Shown: positions 16,955 through 25,105, numbered from the stretch's first letter. The stretch: DNA of 64,000 nt from Streptomyces sp. LUP30 (GCF_001746365.1 NZ_MJAJ01000029.1:1-64000), one strand, 5' to 3'. Made by a program: numbers and translations. Notes: generated by a model from the sequence alone, not told the origin.

Positions 16955-17598
16955 CCGAGAACCCCCGTCGTCCCGCCGCCCTGCGCCGCGCCAAGGCGCT
17001 GCCGCCCTGGTCCCTGCTCGCGGCCGGAGTCGTCGCCGGCGGTCTGCTCGGCGGCGCCTACGGAGTCGTCAAGCCGCCCGTGTACACGGCCACCGCCTAT
17101 GTCGTCGCCGTCCCGACCGCGAAGTCGGACCCGGCGTCCGCGCTGGGCTTCGCGCAGGCCTACGGCCGCGTCGCCACCCAGCTCGCCGTGCTCGGCGACG
17201 CCCAGGTGTGGGCGGGCGTGCCCGTGCGGACGCTGCAGCAGAGCGTGCAGACGGCGACCTCGCCGGACGCCCCGATGGTCGCGATCACGGCGACCTCCCC
17301 GCGGGCCGACCTCGCCGCCGACATGGCCAACGCGGTCACCCGCGCGCTGACCCAGCACGCCAAGAGCTCCCAGGCCACCACCAACGTCGAGCTGCAGCAG
17401 TTCGCGCGCGCGGTCCGGCCGACCGCTCCCTCCTCGGCGTCCCCGGCGGTGACCGGGCTGGTGGGGGCGAGCGCGGGCGGGCTGCTCGGCGGTCTGGTCC
17501 TGCTGGTACGGCCGAGGCGGGGCTCGCAGGAGGAGGCCGGTCGCCCGGCCGCCGTCCCCGGCCCGGCGCTCGCCGCCGACGCCCACGGAGCGCTGTGA
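16951..17598 (+). CDS. Wzz/YveK-like chain-length or polysaccharide co-polymerase protein
   Basis: A 215-aa membrane protein with two transmembrane segments: residues ~18-40 (PWSLLAAGVVAGGLLGGAYGVV) and ~165-188 (VTGLVGASAGGLLGGLVLLV). The extracytoplasmic domain between them has the Wzz-type start KPPVYTATAYVVAVP. It is shorter than Gram-negative Wzz and has no fused BY-kinase, like Gram-positive YveK/CapA proteins. No separate tyrosine kinase is encoded in the cluster. Such proteins set polymer length together with Wzy. It overlaps both neighbours by 4 bases. Confidence 0.75.
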   Translation: MTENPRRPAALRRAKALPPWSLLAAGVVAGGLLGGAYGVVKPPVYTATAYVVAVPTAKSDPASALGFAQAYGRVATQLAVLGDAQVWAGVPVRTLQQSVQTATSPDAPMVAITATSPRADLAADMANAVTRALTQHAKSSQATTNVELQQFARAVRPTAPSSASPAVTGLVGASAGGLLGGLVLLVRPRRGSQEEAGRPAAVPGPALAADAHGAL

Positions 17599-18710
17599 AA
17601 CCGACGCTCACGACCGAACTCGTCACCGACGAGCGGGCCTTCGCCGAACTCGCGCCCGCCTGGGGCCGGCTGTACCGGCGGTGCGCGACGGCCACCCCGT
17701 TCCAGAGCCACGCCTGGCTGCACTCGTGGTGGCTGTCGTACGGGCGGCGCGGCCGGCTGCGGCTGCTGCTGGTCCGCGACGGCGGCGAGCTCGTCGCCGC
17801 GGCCCCGCTGACGGCCGTCCGCCGGCCGCTGCCCGCGCTCGTGCCGCTCGGCGGGGCGATCTCCGACTACGGGGACGTCCTCGTCGACGACGAACACGGC
17901 GAGCAGGCCGTCGCCGCGCTCACCGACGGGCTCGCCGCGGCCGCCCGTACCGCGCTGATCGACTTCCGCGAGGTGCGGCCGGGCGGCGCGGTGGAGCAGG
18001 TCTACGAACGCTGGCACGGGCCGCGCCGGCGGGTGAGCGACTCGGTGTGCCTGGAGCTGCCGGCCGTCCCCATGGAGGACCTGGTGGCCCGGCTGCCCTC
18101 GGCCAAAGCCCAGCGGGTGCGTGCCAAGCTGCGCAAGCTGACCGCGCTCGGCGTGGAGCGCAAGGCGGTGTGCCCGGAGGAGGTCGACTCGGCGCTGCGG
18201 CGGCTGCTGGAACTGCATCAGCTGCAGTGGCAGGGCCGCAGGGTGACGGGAGAGCACCTGCGCTCCCGTTTCTGCGAGCACCTGGTGCGCTCGGTCGGAC
18301 CGATGGTGCGCGCCGGGGACGCGGTGGTCACCGAGTTCCGGCTGGACGACGACGTCGTGGCCGTCGACCTGACCCTGCTGTCGCGTCGGCTGGCCGGGGG
18401 CTATCTGTACGGCGCGCATCCGCGGCTGCGGGAGAGCAAGGCGGACGTCGCGGTGATGCTGCTGGACGCGTGCGCCGAGCACACCCGGGACGGCGGGCGG
18501 GCCGCGCTGAGCCTGCTGCGCGGCGACGAGCCGTACAAGCACCACTGGCGGCCCGAACCCGTCGTCAACCAGCGGCTGCTGCTGGCCCGTCGGCGCACCG
18601 CCCCGCTGCTGTCGGCGGCCGTCTGCGACGTGGCCGCGCGGCGGCGCGGCAAGGAGCTGCTGCTCCGTCTCGAGCAGCGGAGGGAGCGGGCCGGTGGCGG
18701 CAGGTCCTGA
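17595..18710 (+). CDS. GNAT-fold acyltransferase, CelD/BcsL (FemAB-related) type
   Basis: A 371-aa protein of the double-GNAT CelD/BcsL group: PFQSHAWLHSWWLSYG near residue 40, SKADVAVMLLDACAEH, and RGDEPYKHHW near the C-terminus, a hallmark of this family. Members modify cell-surface sugars, for example acetylating cellulose or other exopolysaccharides, or transfer amino acids as in FemAB. The GTG at 17595 overlaps the previous stop. It closes the continuous run of overlapping polysaccharide genes. A substituent on the polymer made by this cluster is the most likely substrate outcome, inferred from context. Confidence 0.75.
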   Translation: MKPTLTTELVTDERAFAELAPAWGRLYRRCATATPFQSHAWLHSWWLSYGRRGRLRLLLVRDGGELVAAAPLTAVRRPLPALVPLGGAISDYGDVLVDDEHGEQAVAALTDGLAAAARTALIDFREVRPGGAVEQVYERWHGPRRRVSDSVCLELPAVPMEDLVARLPSAKAQRVRAKLRKLTALGVERKAVCPEEVDSALRRLLELHQLQWQGRRVTGEHLRSRFCEHLVRSVGPMVRAGDAVVTEFRLDDDVVAVDLTLLSRRLAGGYLYGAHPRLRESKADVAVMLLDACAEHTRDGGRAALSLLRGDEPYKHHWRPEPVVNQRLLLARRRTAPLLSAAVCDVAARRRGKELLLRLEQRRERAGGGRS

Positions 18711-18738
18711 CGCGGGCCTGCCGCCACCGCACCGCGGT

Positions 18739-20136
18739 TCACCCGCTCTTCGACCACCAGTCCAGGCGGAAGCACAGCTTGCCGCCGAGCCAGTACTCGA
18801 CCCAGTCGCCGAGGTCCATCGGCGTGCAGTTCACCGGGGGTTCGCCGGTCGGGGCGGTCGTGGGCGGCTCCGTCGAGGGCTGCGAAGGCGTCGGCTCGAC
18901 GGACGGTTCCTGGGAGGGCGCCGGAGTCGTCGGCGGCGTGCTCGGCTCGTCGACACGGCCGGACAGCAGCGAACGGTAGACCTCCGACGAGCGGGGGTTC
19001 TGCCGGCACTGCCACACGCCGTGCGGGCAGTAGTCGGTCAGCGTGTTGTACAGCGGTCCGTGCTCGTCCATCCAGGCGATCATGCGCCGCATGTACTCGG
19101 CGTTGTCACCGTTGCGGAAGAGTCCCCATTCGGGATAGGAAATGGGCTTGCCGTGGGCTTTGGCGAAATCCACGTGCGCCTGGAGTCCGTACGGTTCCTT
19201 CACCTGCTCGTCGAACGACAGACCGGTCGGCTGATCGTAGGAGTCCATTCCCAGGATGTCGACGGTGTCGTCCCCGGGATAGCACCGGGTCCAGGGAACG
19301 GCGTCCTTGCCGCGGGTCGGCGTGAAGTCGAACTTGAATTTCTGGCCCGGCACCGAACGCATCGTCGAGACGATCCTGTTCCAGTACTTCTTCCAGGCCT
19401 CCGGGTCCGGCCCGCAGCGATGGGTGTACGTGATGCCGTTCATCTCCCAGCCGAGCACGATCACCGTGTCCGGCACCTTCAGCGCGACCAGGCGCCGGGC
19501 GAGTGCCCTGAAGTGGTGATCGAACTCCCCCGCCGCGCCCTGCCGCAGCAGGCGGCGCACCTCGGCGTCGGAGACGCCCTCCTCGTTGCGCTCCATCATG
19601 GGCACGTTGAGGACGAGCATCCGGTCGTCCTCCTCCAGCCGCCAGTCCGCCCACACGTCGAGGAAGCCGGGCGGGCCCTCGATGTTGTGCCAGCGGTCGC
19701 CCGGCAGGTAGGTGTGGCCGACGCGCAGGTTCGAGCCGCCCAGCCACTCGCTGAGCTCGGCGATCCGGGCCACGCCCTGGGCGCCGTAGTCGAGGTAGGC
19801 GCCGAAGGCGGGGGTGCTCTTCGGGGCCGCGCCGGACGGGGCCGGCGTGGCGGACTCGGCGGACGGGTCGGGACTCTGAGCAGGTGTCACGGACGCGGAG
19901 GGCGCGGCCGGTGTCGTGCTCGGCGCGGGAACGGCCGGGTCGGCCGCGGCGGGCGTCGGGGTGGTGGGGGCGGCCGGGGTGGGGGCGGTCGGGGTGGGAG
20001 CGGGAGGATCGGCGACCCGCACCACCCCCGCGCCCGCGGCGAATCCAGGTCCGGACGCCAGGACGGCCGAGGCCGCGACCGCCGCCGCGACGACGGCCAG
20101 CCGCCGGGACCGTGCGCGTCGCTGCTGTGGAGCCAT
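18739..20136 (-). CDS. Secreted glycoside hydrolase, GH26-like
   Basis: A 465-aa exported protein. The Arg-rich signal peptide ends near residue 35. A Pro/Thr/Ala-rich linker follows (residues ~43-108). The barrel-like domain from ~110 carries two candidate catalytic glutamates in GH26-type contexts: E231 (VLGWEMNG) and E336 (SYPEWGLF), with DILGMDSYD between. A second Pro/Thr-rich linker and a short C-terminal piece with two Cys (VNCTPMDLGDW ... GKLCFRLDWW) complete it. GH26 enzymes cleave beta-mannans and related polymers. Placed on the opposite strand inside the exopolysaccharide region, it may trim or release that polymer. The ATG at 20136 has an ideal AAAGGAG site; a GTG 18 bases upstream does not. 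Confidence 0.7.
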   Translation of the reverse strand: MAPQQRRARSRRLAVVAAAVAASAVLASGPGFAAGAGVVRVADPPAPTPTAPTPAAPTTPTPAAADPAVPAPSTTPAAPSASVTPAQSPDPSAESATPAPSGAAPKSTPAFGAYLDYGAQGVARIAELSEWLGGSNLRVGHTYLPGDRWHNIEGPPGFLDVWADWRLEEDDRMLVLNVPMMERNEEGVSDAEVRRLLRQGAAGEFDHHFRALARRLVALKVPDTVIVLGWEMNGITYTHRCGPDPEAWKKYWNRIVSTMRSVPGQKFKFDFTPTRGKDAVPWTRCYPGDDTVDILGMDSYDQPTGLSFDEQVKEPYGLQAHVDFAKAHGKPISYPEWGLFRNGDNAEYMRRMIAWMDEHGPLYNTLTDYCPHGVWQCRQNPRSSEVYRSLLSGRVDEPSTPPTTPAPSQEPSVEPTPSQPSTEPPTTAPTGEPPVNCTPMDLGDWVEYWLGGKLCFRLDWWSKSG

Positions 20137-20298
20137 GCCTGCTCCTTTCTCCACTCTCGCGTAACGCGCACTGCCCGCGCATTACTGACACTCAGTCATA
20201 TGAAAGTCACACGAAAAGGAATCACGCCACCGCCGTTAGGGCTTTCGAGTGCCACGATCGCCCATATCGGTGAACCGAGCCGAAGGACAACGCAGCAA

Positions 20299-21648
20299 AT
20301 GCCCGAGTCGCCTCTCGACACCCGCGTCCCCGCCGTCCTCCTGCGCATCGACCGGAACCCCTTTCACCACGGAACGCTGGGCGCAGTTCGCTCGCTCGGC
20401 CGGGCCGGAATCGATGTGCATGTGATTGCCGACTCGACGGGAAGCCCCGTGCGCTCCTCCCGTTTCGTGAGCCGGCTGCACCCCCCGCCGCCGCCCGGCG
20501 CCGCCCCGGCCGACATCGCCGCCGTGCTGCTGCGGGTCGCCGCCCGCGTCGAACGGCCCGCCGTACTGATCCCGATGGACGACGCGGGCGCGATCGCCGT
20601 GAGCCGACTGCGCGAGGAACTGGCACCCGTCTACCTGCTGCCGCAACAGCCCCGTCATGTGCCCGAACTGGTCGCCGACAAGGCCGAACTGGCCGGACTG
20701 TGCGCGGCGGCGGACGTGCCGCACCCGGTCACCCTCATCCCCGACAACGCGGCCCAGGCCGCCTCCGCCGCCTGGCGGCTCGGCCTGCCGGTGATCGCCA
20801 AGTGGAGCCGGCCCTGGCTGCTGCCGGCGGGCTCGGGGCTGCGCAGCACGGTCGTGGTGCGCTCCGCCCAGGAAGCCCGCGACCTCTATCTGCGCACCGA
20901 CGAGGCGGGCAGCCGGCTGCTGTTGCAGACCTTCCTGCCGCCGGGAGCGGACCGCGACTGGTTCTTCCACGGCTACGCCGACCGCTCCGGCGCGCTCGCC
21001 GCCGGCGGCCCCGGCCGCAAGCTGTGCGCCTGGCCCCGCGGGGCGGGCCTCACAGCGGTGGGCGAGTGGACGGACAACCCGCAGGTGGAGGCACAGGCCG
21101 AGCGGCTCACCGACACTCTCGGCTACCGGGGCGTCTTCGACCTCGACTTCCGCCGCTGCGGCATGACGGGCGACTACCACCTGCTCGACTTCAACCCCCG
21201 CCCCGGCGCCCAGTTCCGGCTCTTCGCCGACGCCGCCGGACTGGACGTCGTCCGGGCCCAGCACCTGGACCTGACACACCGTCCGCTGCCGGTACGGGCG
21301 CCACAGCCGGGGCGGGCGTTCGTGGTGGAGAACTACGCGCCGCTGGCCGCGCTGCGAACGACGAGCCGCAACCGCGAGCTGGCCTGGCACGCCCACGACG
21401 ACACCGCACCCGGCCGCGCCATGTGGGGCCTGTGGGGCTCCCATGTGGCCCGCCGGCTGTTCGACCGGCTGCCCCGGCCGGGCACGGCGGGCGTGACCGG
21501 CGAACGGCCCCGAGTGGTCCGCCAGTCCCCACCGCCCGCACCGTCCCTGACCGGCCTGACGGGGACGACCGGCCTGCCGGGCCCGACCGGTTCCGCCGAG
21601 CAGACCCCGACCGAACCGACCGACGACGAGAGAGCGAGCAGATGCTGA
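20299..21648 (+). CDS. ATP-grasp domain protein (carboxylate-amine/thiol ligase type)
   Basis: A 449-aa enzyme of the ATP-grasp superfamily. The N-terminal domain is pre-grasp-like (VLLRIDRNPFHHGTLGAVRSLGRAGIDVHV). The central ATP-binding part has LPVIAKWSRPWL and RLLLQTFLPPGADRDWFFHGY. The Mg-binding end has GVFDLDFRRCG and HLLDFNPRPGAQFRLF. The C-terminal ~60 residues are Pro/Thr/Gly-rich. ATP-grasp ligases join an acid to an amine, thiol or hydroxyl. Next to a FAD oxidoreductase and a polysaccharide cluster, an amino-acid or acid substituent on the polymer is a reasonable but unproven idea. The ATG at 20299 is preceded by GAAGGA. It overlaps the next gene. Confidence 0.75.
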   Translation: MPESPLDTRVPAVLLRIDRNPFHHGTLGAVRSLGRAGIDVHVIADSTGSPVRSSRFVSRLHPPPPPGAAPADIAAVLLRVAARVERPAVLIPMDDAGAIAVSRLREELAPVYLLPQQPRHVPELVADKAELAGLCAAADVPHPVTLIPDNAAQAASAAWRLGLPVIAKWSRPWLLPAGSGLRSTVVVRSAQEARDLYLRTDEAGSRLLLQTFLPPGADRDWFFHGYADRSGALAAGGPGRKLCAWPRGAGLTAVGEWTDNPQVEAQAERLTDTLGYRGVFDLDFRRCGMTGDYHLLDFNPRPGAQFRLFADAAGLDVVRAQHLDLTHRPLPVRAPQPGRAFVVENYAPLAALRTTSRNRELAWHAHDDTAPGRAMWGLWGSHVARRLFDRLPRPGTAGVTGERPRVVRQSPPPAPSLTGLTGTTGLPGPTGSAEQTPTEPTDDERASRC

Positions 21649-22892
21649 TGTACGACCTGCTGGTGGTGGGCGCGGGCCCTTACGGCCTGTCCATCGCGTC
21701 CCACGCCGCGGACGCGGGGCTGAGCCTGCGCGTCTTCGGTCGGCCGATGGCCTCCTGGCGCGACAACATGCCCGGCGGCATGTTCCTGAAGTCCGAGCCG
21801 TGGGCCTCCAACCTCTCCGACCCGGCGGCCCGTTGGCGGCTCGACGCGTACTGCGCGACCCAGGGCACGACCGCCCGGCACGGGGAGCCGATCCCGGTGG
21901 AGATGTTCGCCGAGTACGGCCTGTGGTTCGCCCGCAACGCCGTCCCGGAGGTGGACGAGCGCACGGTGACCCGCATCGCGTCCCGCCCCGGCGGCTTCGA
22001 GGCGGTCACCGAGGACGGCGAGACGGTGTCGGCCCGGACGGTCGCGCTCGCCGTCGGCGTGATGCCGTTCGTCGAGATCCCCGCCGCCCTGCGCGCCCTG
22101 CCCCGCGACCTCGTCACGCACAGCAGCCACCACGGAGACCTGGACCGTTTCCGCGGCCGGGACGTCACGGTGATCGGCGGCGGCCAGGCCGCCCTGGAGA
22201 CGGCGGCGCTGCTCGCCGAACAAGACACCCGCGTCCGGGTCCTGGCCCGCGCCGACCGGCTGACCTGGAACGACGTGCCGCCGCCCTGGGAACGGCCGTG
22301 GTGGCAGTCGGCCCGCTCGCCGCACAGCGGCCTCGGCTGCGGCTGGCGCAACTGGTTCTACGCCGAACGCCCCGGCCTGTACCGTCGGCTGCGGGAGCCC
22401 ACCCGGGCACGGATCGCGGCGACGGCGCTCGGACCGGCCGGCGCATGGTGGGTGCGCAACCGGGTGGAGAGCGCGGTCGAGGTGCGCCTCGCCCACGAGG
22501 TGACGGCGGCGCGCGCGGTGCCGGGCGGCGTACGACTGGAGCTGACGGGCGCAGGCCACGTCGAGACCGAGCACGTCATCGCGGCCACCGGCTTCCGGGC
22601 CACGCGCGACCGGCTCGGCCTGCTCTCCCCCGAGCTGCGCGACTCGCTGGCCGCGGTGGCCGACGGCTCCCCCGAGGTCGGCCGGGACTTCGAGTCGTCC
22701 CACCCCGGCCTGTTCATGGCCGGTCTGGTGACCGCGGCCGGCTTCGGCCCGGCGATGCGCTTCGTCCACGGCGCGACGTTCACGGCGGGGACCCTCGTGC
22801 GAGGGGTACGGCGTCGGCTGCACACCGACGCGCCGGTCGGGGTGATCCCGGCGCCGGGCCGGCGCGGGGCCGCGCAGGCCGTACACGGCTGA
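21642..22892 (+). CDS. FAD-dependent oxidoreductase (NAD(P)-binding, monooxygenase-like)
   Basis: A 416-aa flavoprotein with an FAD-binding GxGxxG (VVGAGPYGLSIASH, residues ~8-21) and a second nucleotide-binding motif (VTVIGGGQAALETAALLAEQ). The C-terminal FMAGLVTAAGFGPAMRFVHGA fits the closing FAD segment. The double-Rossmann layout recalls N-hydroxylating and Baeyer-Villiger-type monooxygenases and lysine/ornithine N-oxygenase relatives, but the exact reaction cannot be read. The start ATG at 21642 (a second in-frame ATG lies at 21648) overlaps the ATP-grasp stop, so the two are coupled and probably act on the same molecule. A hairpin follows the stop. Confidence 0.8.
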   Translation: MLMYDLLVVGAGPYGLSIASHAADAGLSLRVFGRPMASWRDNMPGGMFLKSEPWASNLSDPAARWRLDAYCATQGTTARHGEPIPVEMFAEYGLWFARNAVPEVDERTVTRIASRPGGFEAVTEDGETVSARTVALAVGVMPFVEIPAALRALPRDLVTHSSHHGDLDRFRGRDVTVIGGGQAALETAALLAEQDTRVRVLARADRLTWNDVPPPWERPWWQSARSPHSGLGCGWRNWFYAERPGLYRRLREPTRARIAATALGPAGAWWVRNRVESAVEVRLAHEVTAARAVPGGVRLELTGAGHVETEHVIAATGFRATRDRLGLLSPELRDSLAAVADGSPEVGRDFESSHPGLFMAGLVTAAGFGPAMRFVHGATFTAGTLVRGVRRRLHTDAPVGVIPAPGRRGAAQAVHG

Positions 22893-22907
22893 GGCGGACG
22901 GGGCTCC

Positions 22908-22935
22908 GGTGCCGGGCGCGAGAGCGTCCGGCACC
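22908..22935. terminator. Hairpin terminator between the FAD oxidoreductase and the long chaplin
   Basis: 12-bp stem with one G-T wobble (22908-22919 with 22924-22935) closed by a GAGA tetraloop. It lies 15 bases after the oxidoreductase stop and 17 bases beyond the convergent chaplin gene, so it probably serves both. Confidence 0.75.
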
Positions 22936-22952
22936 CGTGGCGCCCCGAGCAT

Positions 22953-24044
22953 TCAGCGACGCGACGCGCCCCTGCCGCGCCGGTACAGGACGGCGCCGCC
23001 CGCGATGAGCGCCGCGCTGATACCGGAGGCGGCGAGCAGCGCCGCACTGTCACTGCCGGTGTGCGACAGCTGGGGCGGGGTGTGCCCGCCACCGCCACCG
23101 CCGCCATACGGAGGTGTGGTGTGCCCGCCGCCGGGCGGGGTGGTGTGCCCGCCTCCGGACGGAGGCGTGCTGTGACCCCCGTGCGGAGGCGGTGTCGAGT
23201 GCCCACCACCGGGGGGAGGCGAGGAATGCCCACCACCGGGAGGGGGCGAGGAATGCCCACCACCGGGGGGAGGCGAGGAATGCCCACCGCTGGGGGGAGG
23301 CGAAGAGTGCCCACCACCGGGGGGAGGCGAGGAATGCCCACCGCCGGGGGGACTGCTGTGCCCACCACCCGGAGGAGGCGAAGAGTGCCCACCACCGGGC
23401 GGGCTGCTGTGCCCACCACCCGGAGGCATCGAATGCCCACCACCAGGCGGACTGCTGTGACCACCACCGGGCGGAGACGAATGCCCACCACCGGGCGGCA
23501 TCGAATGCCCACCACCGGGCGGCATCGAATGCCCACCACCGGGCGGCATCGAATGCCCACCACCAGGCGGACTGCTGTGCCCACCACCCGGAGGCATCGA
23601 ATGCCCACCGCCCGGCGGACTGCTGTGACCACCGCCCGGCGGGGTGCTGTGGTCGCCGCCGCCGCACGTGTCGCCGTAGCCTCCGCAGTCGTCGCTCGGG
23701 CCGTTGTTCCCGTTGCCGTGGTCCCCGTATCCGGAGCCCCCGTACCCGGAGTCGTCGTCACCGTACGGTGCTGCGTGTGCGCGGCGGCGGTGCGTGGCGG
23801 ACGCGTCGGCACAGGAATTGCCGAACGCGGGGTCGAGCGCCGCGACGACGTCGACCGAGTTGCCGCAGGCGTTCACCGGGACGTGCACCGGTGCCTGGAC
23901 GTGGTTGCCCGACAGGACTCCGGGCGCTTCCTTGGCAGTCCCCCCGGCCTGCGAGTCGGCGAGGGCGTGCCCGCCCCCGCACAGGGACAGAATGCTCGTC
24001 GCGGCGGCGGCCGCGACCATTCCCCTGCTCAGAGTCTGTCGCAA
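22953..24044 (-). CDS. Long sortase-type chaplin with a single chaplin domain and a Gly-His-Ser/Pro repeat stalk
   Basis: A 363-aa surface protein. It has a signal peptide (RQTLSRGMVAAAAATS...HALA, residues 1-29), one chaplin domain (~31-80: PGVLSGNHVQAPVHVPVN, ACGNSVDVVAALDPAFGNSC with two Cys), an Asp/Gly/Tyr segment, then about 22 tandem units of the type HSxPPGGG (residues 132-~320). The C-terminus is a sorting signal: LSHTG at 326-330, a hydrophobic stretch, and RRGRGASRR. Long chaplins ChpA-C known to me carry two chaplin domains and LAxTG; this one has one domain and a long stalk. The start is a TTG at 24044 (AGGAAG upstream, gives a charged n-region); an ATG at 24020 is the alternative. 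By position next to chpD and the rodlins it occupies the chpA place. Confidence 0.85.
   Translation of the reverse strand: MRQTLSRGMVAAAAATSILSLCGGGHALADSQAGGTAKEAPGVLSGNHVQAPVHVPVNACGNSVDVVAALDPAFGNSCADASATHRRRAHAAPYGDDDSGYGGSGYGDHGNGNNGPSDDCGGYGDTCGGGDHSTPPGGGHSSPPGGGHSMPPGGGHSSPPGGGHSMPPGGGHSMPPGGGHSMPPGGGHSSPPGGGHSSPPGGGHSMPPGGGHSSPPGGGHSSPPPGGGHSSPPGGGHSSPPPGGGHSSPPPSGGHSSPPPGGGHSSPPPGGGHSSPPPGGGHSTPPPHGGHSTPPSGGGHTTPPGGGHTTPPYGGGGGGGHTPPQLSHTGSDSAALLAASGISAALIAGGAVLYRRGRGASRR
23085..23651 (-). repeat. In-frame tandem repeat tract coding about 22 HSxPP(P)GGG units
   Basis: Degenerate 24-27-bp units with 8-9-codon periodicity inside the long chaplin gene. Neighbouring units differ mainly at one codon (Ser, Met or Thr) and in PP versus PPP. 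Several blocks are almost identical, which indicates recent slippage or unequal recombination. The period keeps the reading frame. Confidence 0.95.
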
Positions 24045-24076
24045 TCTCGTTGTCTTCCTGCTCGGAGAAGTGGGAA

Positions 24077-24118
24077 GAGCCGGCCCTGGACCACAGGAGT
24101 GTCGTCCAAGGCCGGCTC
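24077..24118 (-). terminator. Hairpin terminator after chpD
   Basis: GAGCCGGCC (24077-24085) pairs with GGCCGGCTC (24110-24118), and an inner TGGAC/GTCCA extends the stem with one mismatch. It lies 31 bases beyond the chpD stop. Confidence 0.75.
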
Positions 24119-24149
24119 GATCCAGCCGTACAGCTGGAGTGTCGCCTCG

Positions 24150-24377
24150 TCAGTCGTTGACGCAGACGTTGCCGCCGGCCGGGTTCAGCGCGGCGAGGAT
24201 GTTGATCGAGTTGCCGCACACGTTGACCGGGATGTGGATCGGAACCTGGATGACGTTGCCCGACAGGACGCCCGGCGAGCCGATGGCCGCACCGTTGGCA
24301 CCGGCGTCGGCGAAGGCGGGGGCGGCCCCGCCCAGGGCCAGGATCAGACCCGCGACAACAGCAGCACTCTTCTTCAT
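24150..24377 (-). CDS. chpD: Short chaplin, ChpD-like
   Basis: A 75-aa secreted chaplin. The signal peptide is MKKSAAVVAGLILALGGAAPAFA and the single domain reads SPGVLSGNVIQVPIHIPVN, VCGNSINILAALNPAGGNVC, with two Cys and a VND end. The usual NPAFGN reads NPAGGN, so the conserved aromatic is missing. The start at 24377 has a clear AAGGGAA site and gives a proper signal peptide. It lies between the long chaplin and the rodlins, the order I recall for chpA-chpD-rdlA-rdlB in S. coelicolor, hence the symbol. Expected function: assembly into the hydrophobic sheath on aerial hyphae. Confidence 0.9.
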   Translation of the reverse strand: MKKSAAVVAGLILALGGAAPAFADAGANGAAIGSPGVLSGNVIQVPIHIPVNVCGNSINILAALNPAGGNVCVND

Positions 24378-24633
24378 GGGTTTCCCTTCTCTGCGGTCAT
24401 GCCCAGATGACGGTCGAAACCGAGCGAGCGCAACCGGAAGGGCTCGCTCCATGACCCGCAGGATGCAAACGAGAGATAGACGGCCGAAGAAACTGAGGAG
24501 CACGCGGCGCACGGGAATTCACTCGAACGCCTTCATATAATCAACAGCGCGGGCGCATAAACGAAGAAACGTTCACCTGGATGGCTGGGCGAAAGCCGGA
24601 GAAACAGCCGGGAAGAGACGGCGGAAAACCCGA

Positions 24634-24675
24634 CCGCCGCACGGTCCGCCGGAAGAGCGGCGGACCGTGCGGCGG
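24634..24675 (-). terminator. Very strong hairpin terminator after rdlA
   Basis: Perfect 18-bp stem (24634-24651 with 24658-24675) and a GAAGAG loop, 16 bases beyond the rdlA stop. The rest of the 314-base chpD-rdlA gap holds only upstream sequence of chpD, fairly AT-rich near 24530-24570, with no gene recognised. Confidence 0.9.
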
Positions 24676-24691
24676 GCGGCGCCGGTGAACG

Positions 24692-25105
24692 TCAGTCGTT
24701 GGCCACACCGTTGCCCGAGAGGGCGGAGATGTCGTCGACGATGTGCGACAGCGGCTCGTCGCCCTTCGCCTGCGTGCTGTTCTCGGCGCACTGCTGGTTC
24801 TGCGGAGCGGACAGGACGGGAATGTCCTGGACGCCGACGTTGGCGAGGACGGCGACGAGGGACTGAACGTCCGCCTTGACCGGCAGGCCCACGCAGAGCT
24901 TGTTGGCGGTGCCCTGGACCAGGGTCGCCTGGGGGCTCATGTCGCCCTTGGTCACCGAGTTGCCGAACGCCTCGTGCGCCCCGTTGCCGCTGGCGGAGGT
25001 GGTGCCCGCGTCGTTCCCGATGGCAAGCGCCTGGGGGGCGGCAGCCGCCGACACTCCGATGACGGAAGCGGCGACCGCAGCCGCGGCCATTGCCTTCTTC
25101 AGCAT
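24692..25105 (-). CDS. rdlA: Rodlin, RdlA-like
   Basis: A 137-aa secreted rodlin. A signal peptide (MLKKAMAAAAVAASVIGVSAAAAPQALA) precedes the family core: IGNDAGTTSASGNGA, MSPQATLVQGTANKLCVGLP, GVQDIPVLSAPQNQQCAENSTQAKGDEPL and DDISALSGNG. Two cysteines are conserved. Rodlins organise chaplin fibrils into the paired rodlet layer of aerial hyphae and spores. The start is the ATG at 25105; an upstream in-frame start gives no signal peptide. It is divergent from rdlB, as in known rodlin pairs. It is the most diverged of the three rodlins here (KADVQSLVAVLANVG versus the other two). An 18-bp hairpin ends the transcript. Confidence 0.92.
   Translation of the reverse strand: MLKKAMAAAAVAASVIGVSAAAAPQALAIGNDAGTTSASGNGAHEAFGNSVTKGDMSPQATLVQGTANKLCVGLPVKADVQSLVAVLANVGVQDIPVLSAPQNQQCAENSTQAKGDEPLSHIVDDISALSGNGVAND

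Noticed and set aside
23085..23651. CRISPR-like regular repeats
   Set aside because: The units are contiguous, coding, vary by single codons and have no spacers. They belong to the chaplin stalk.
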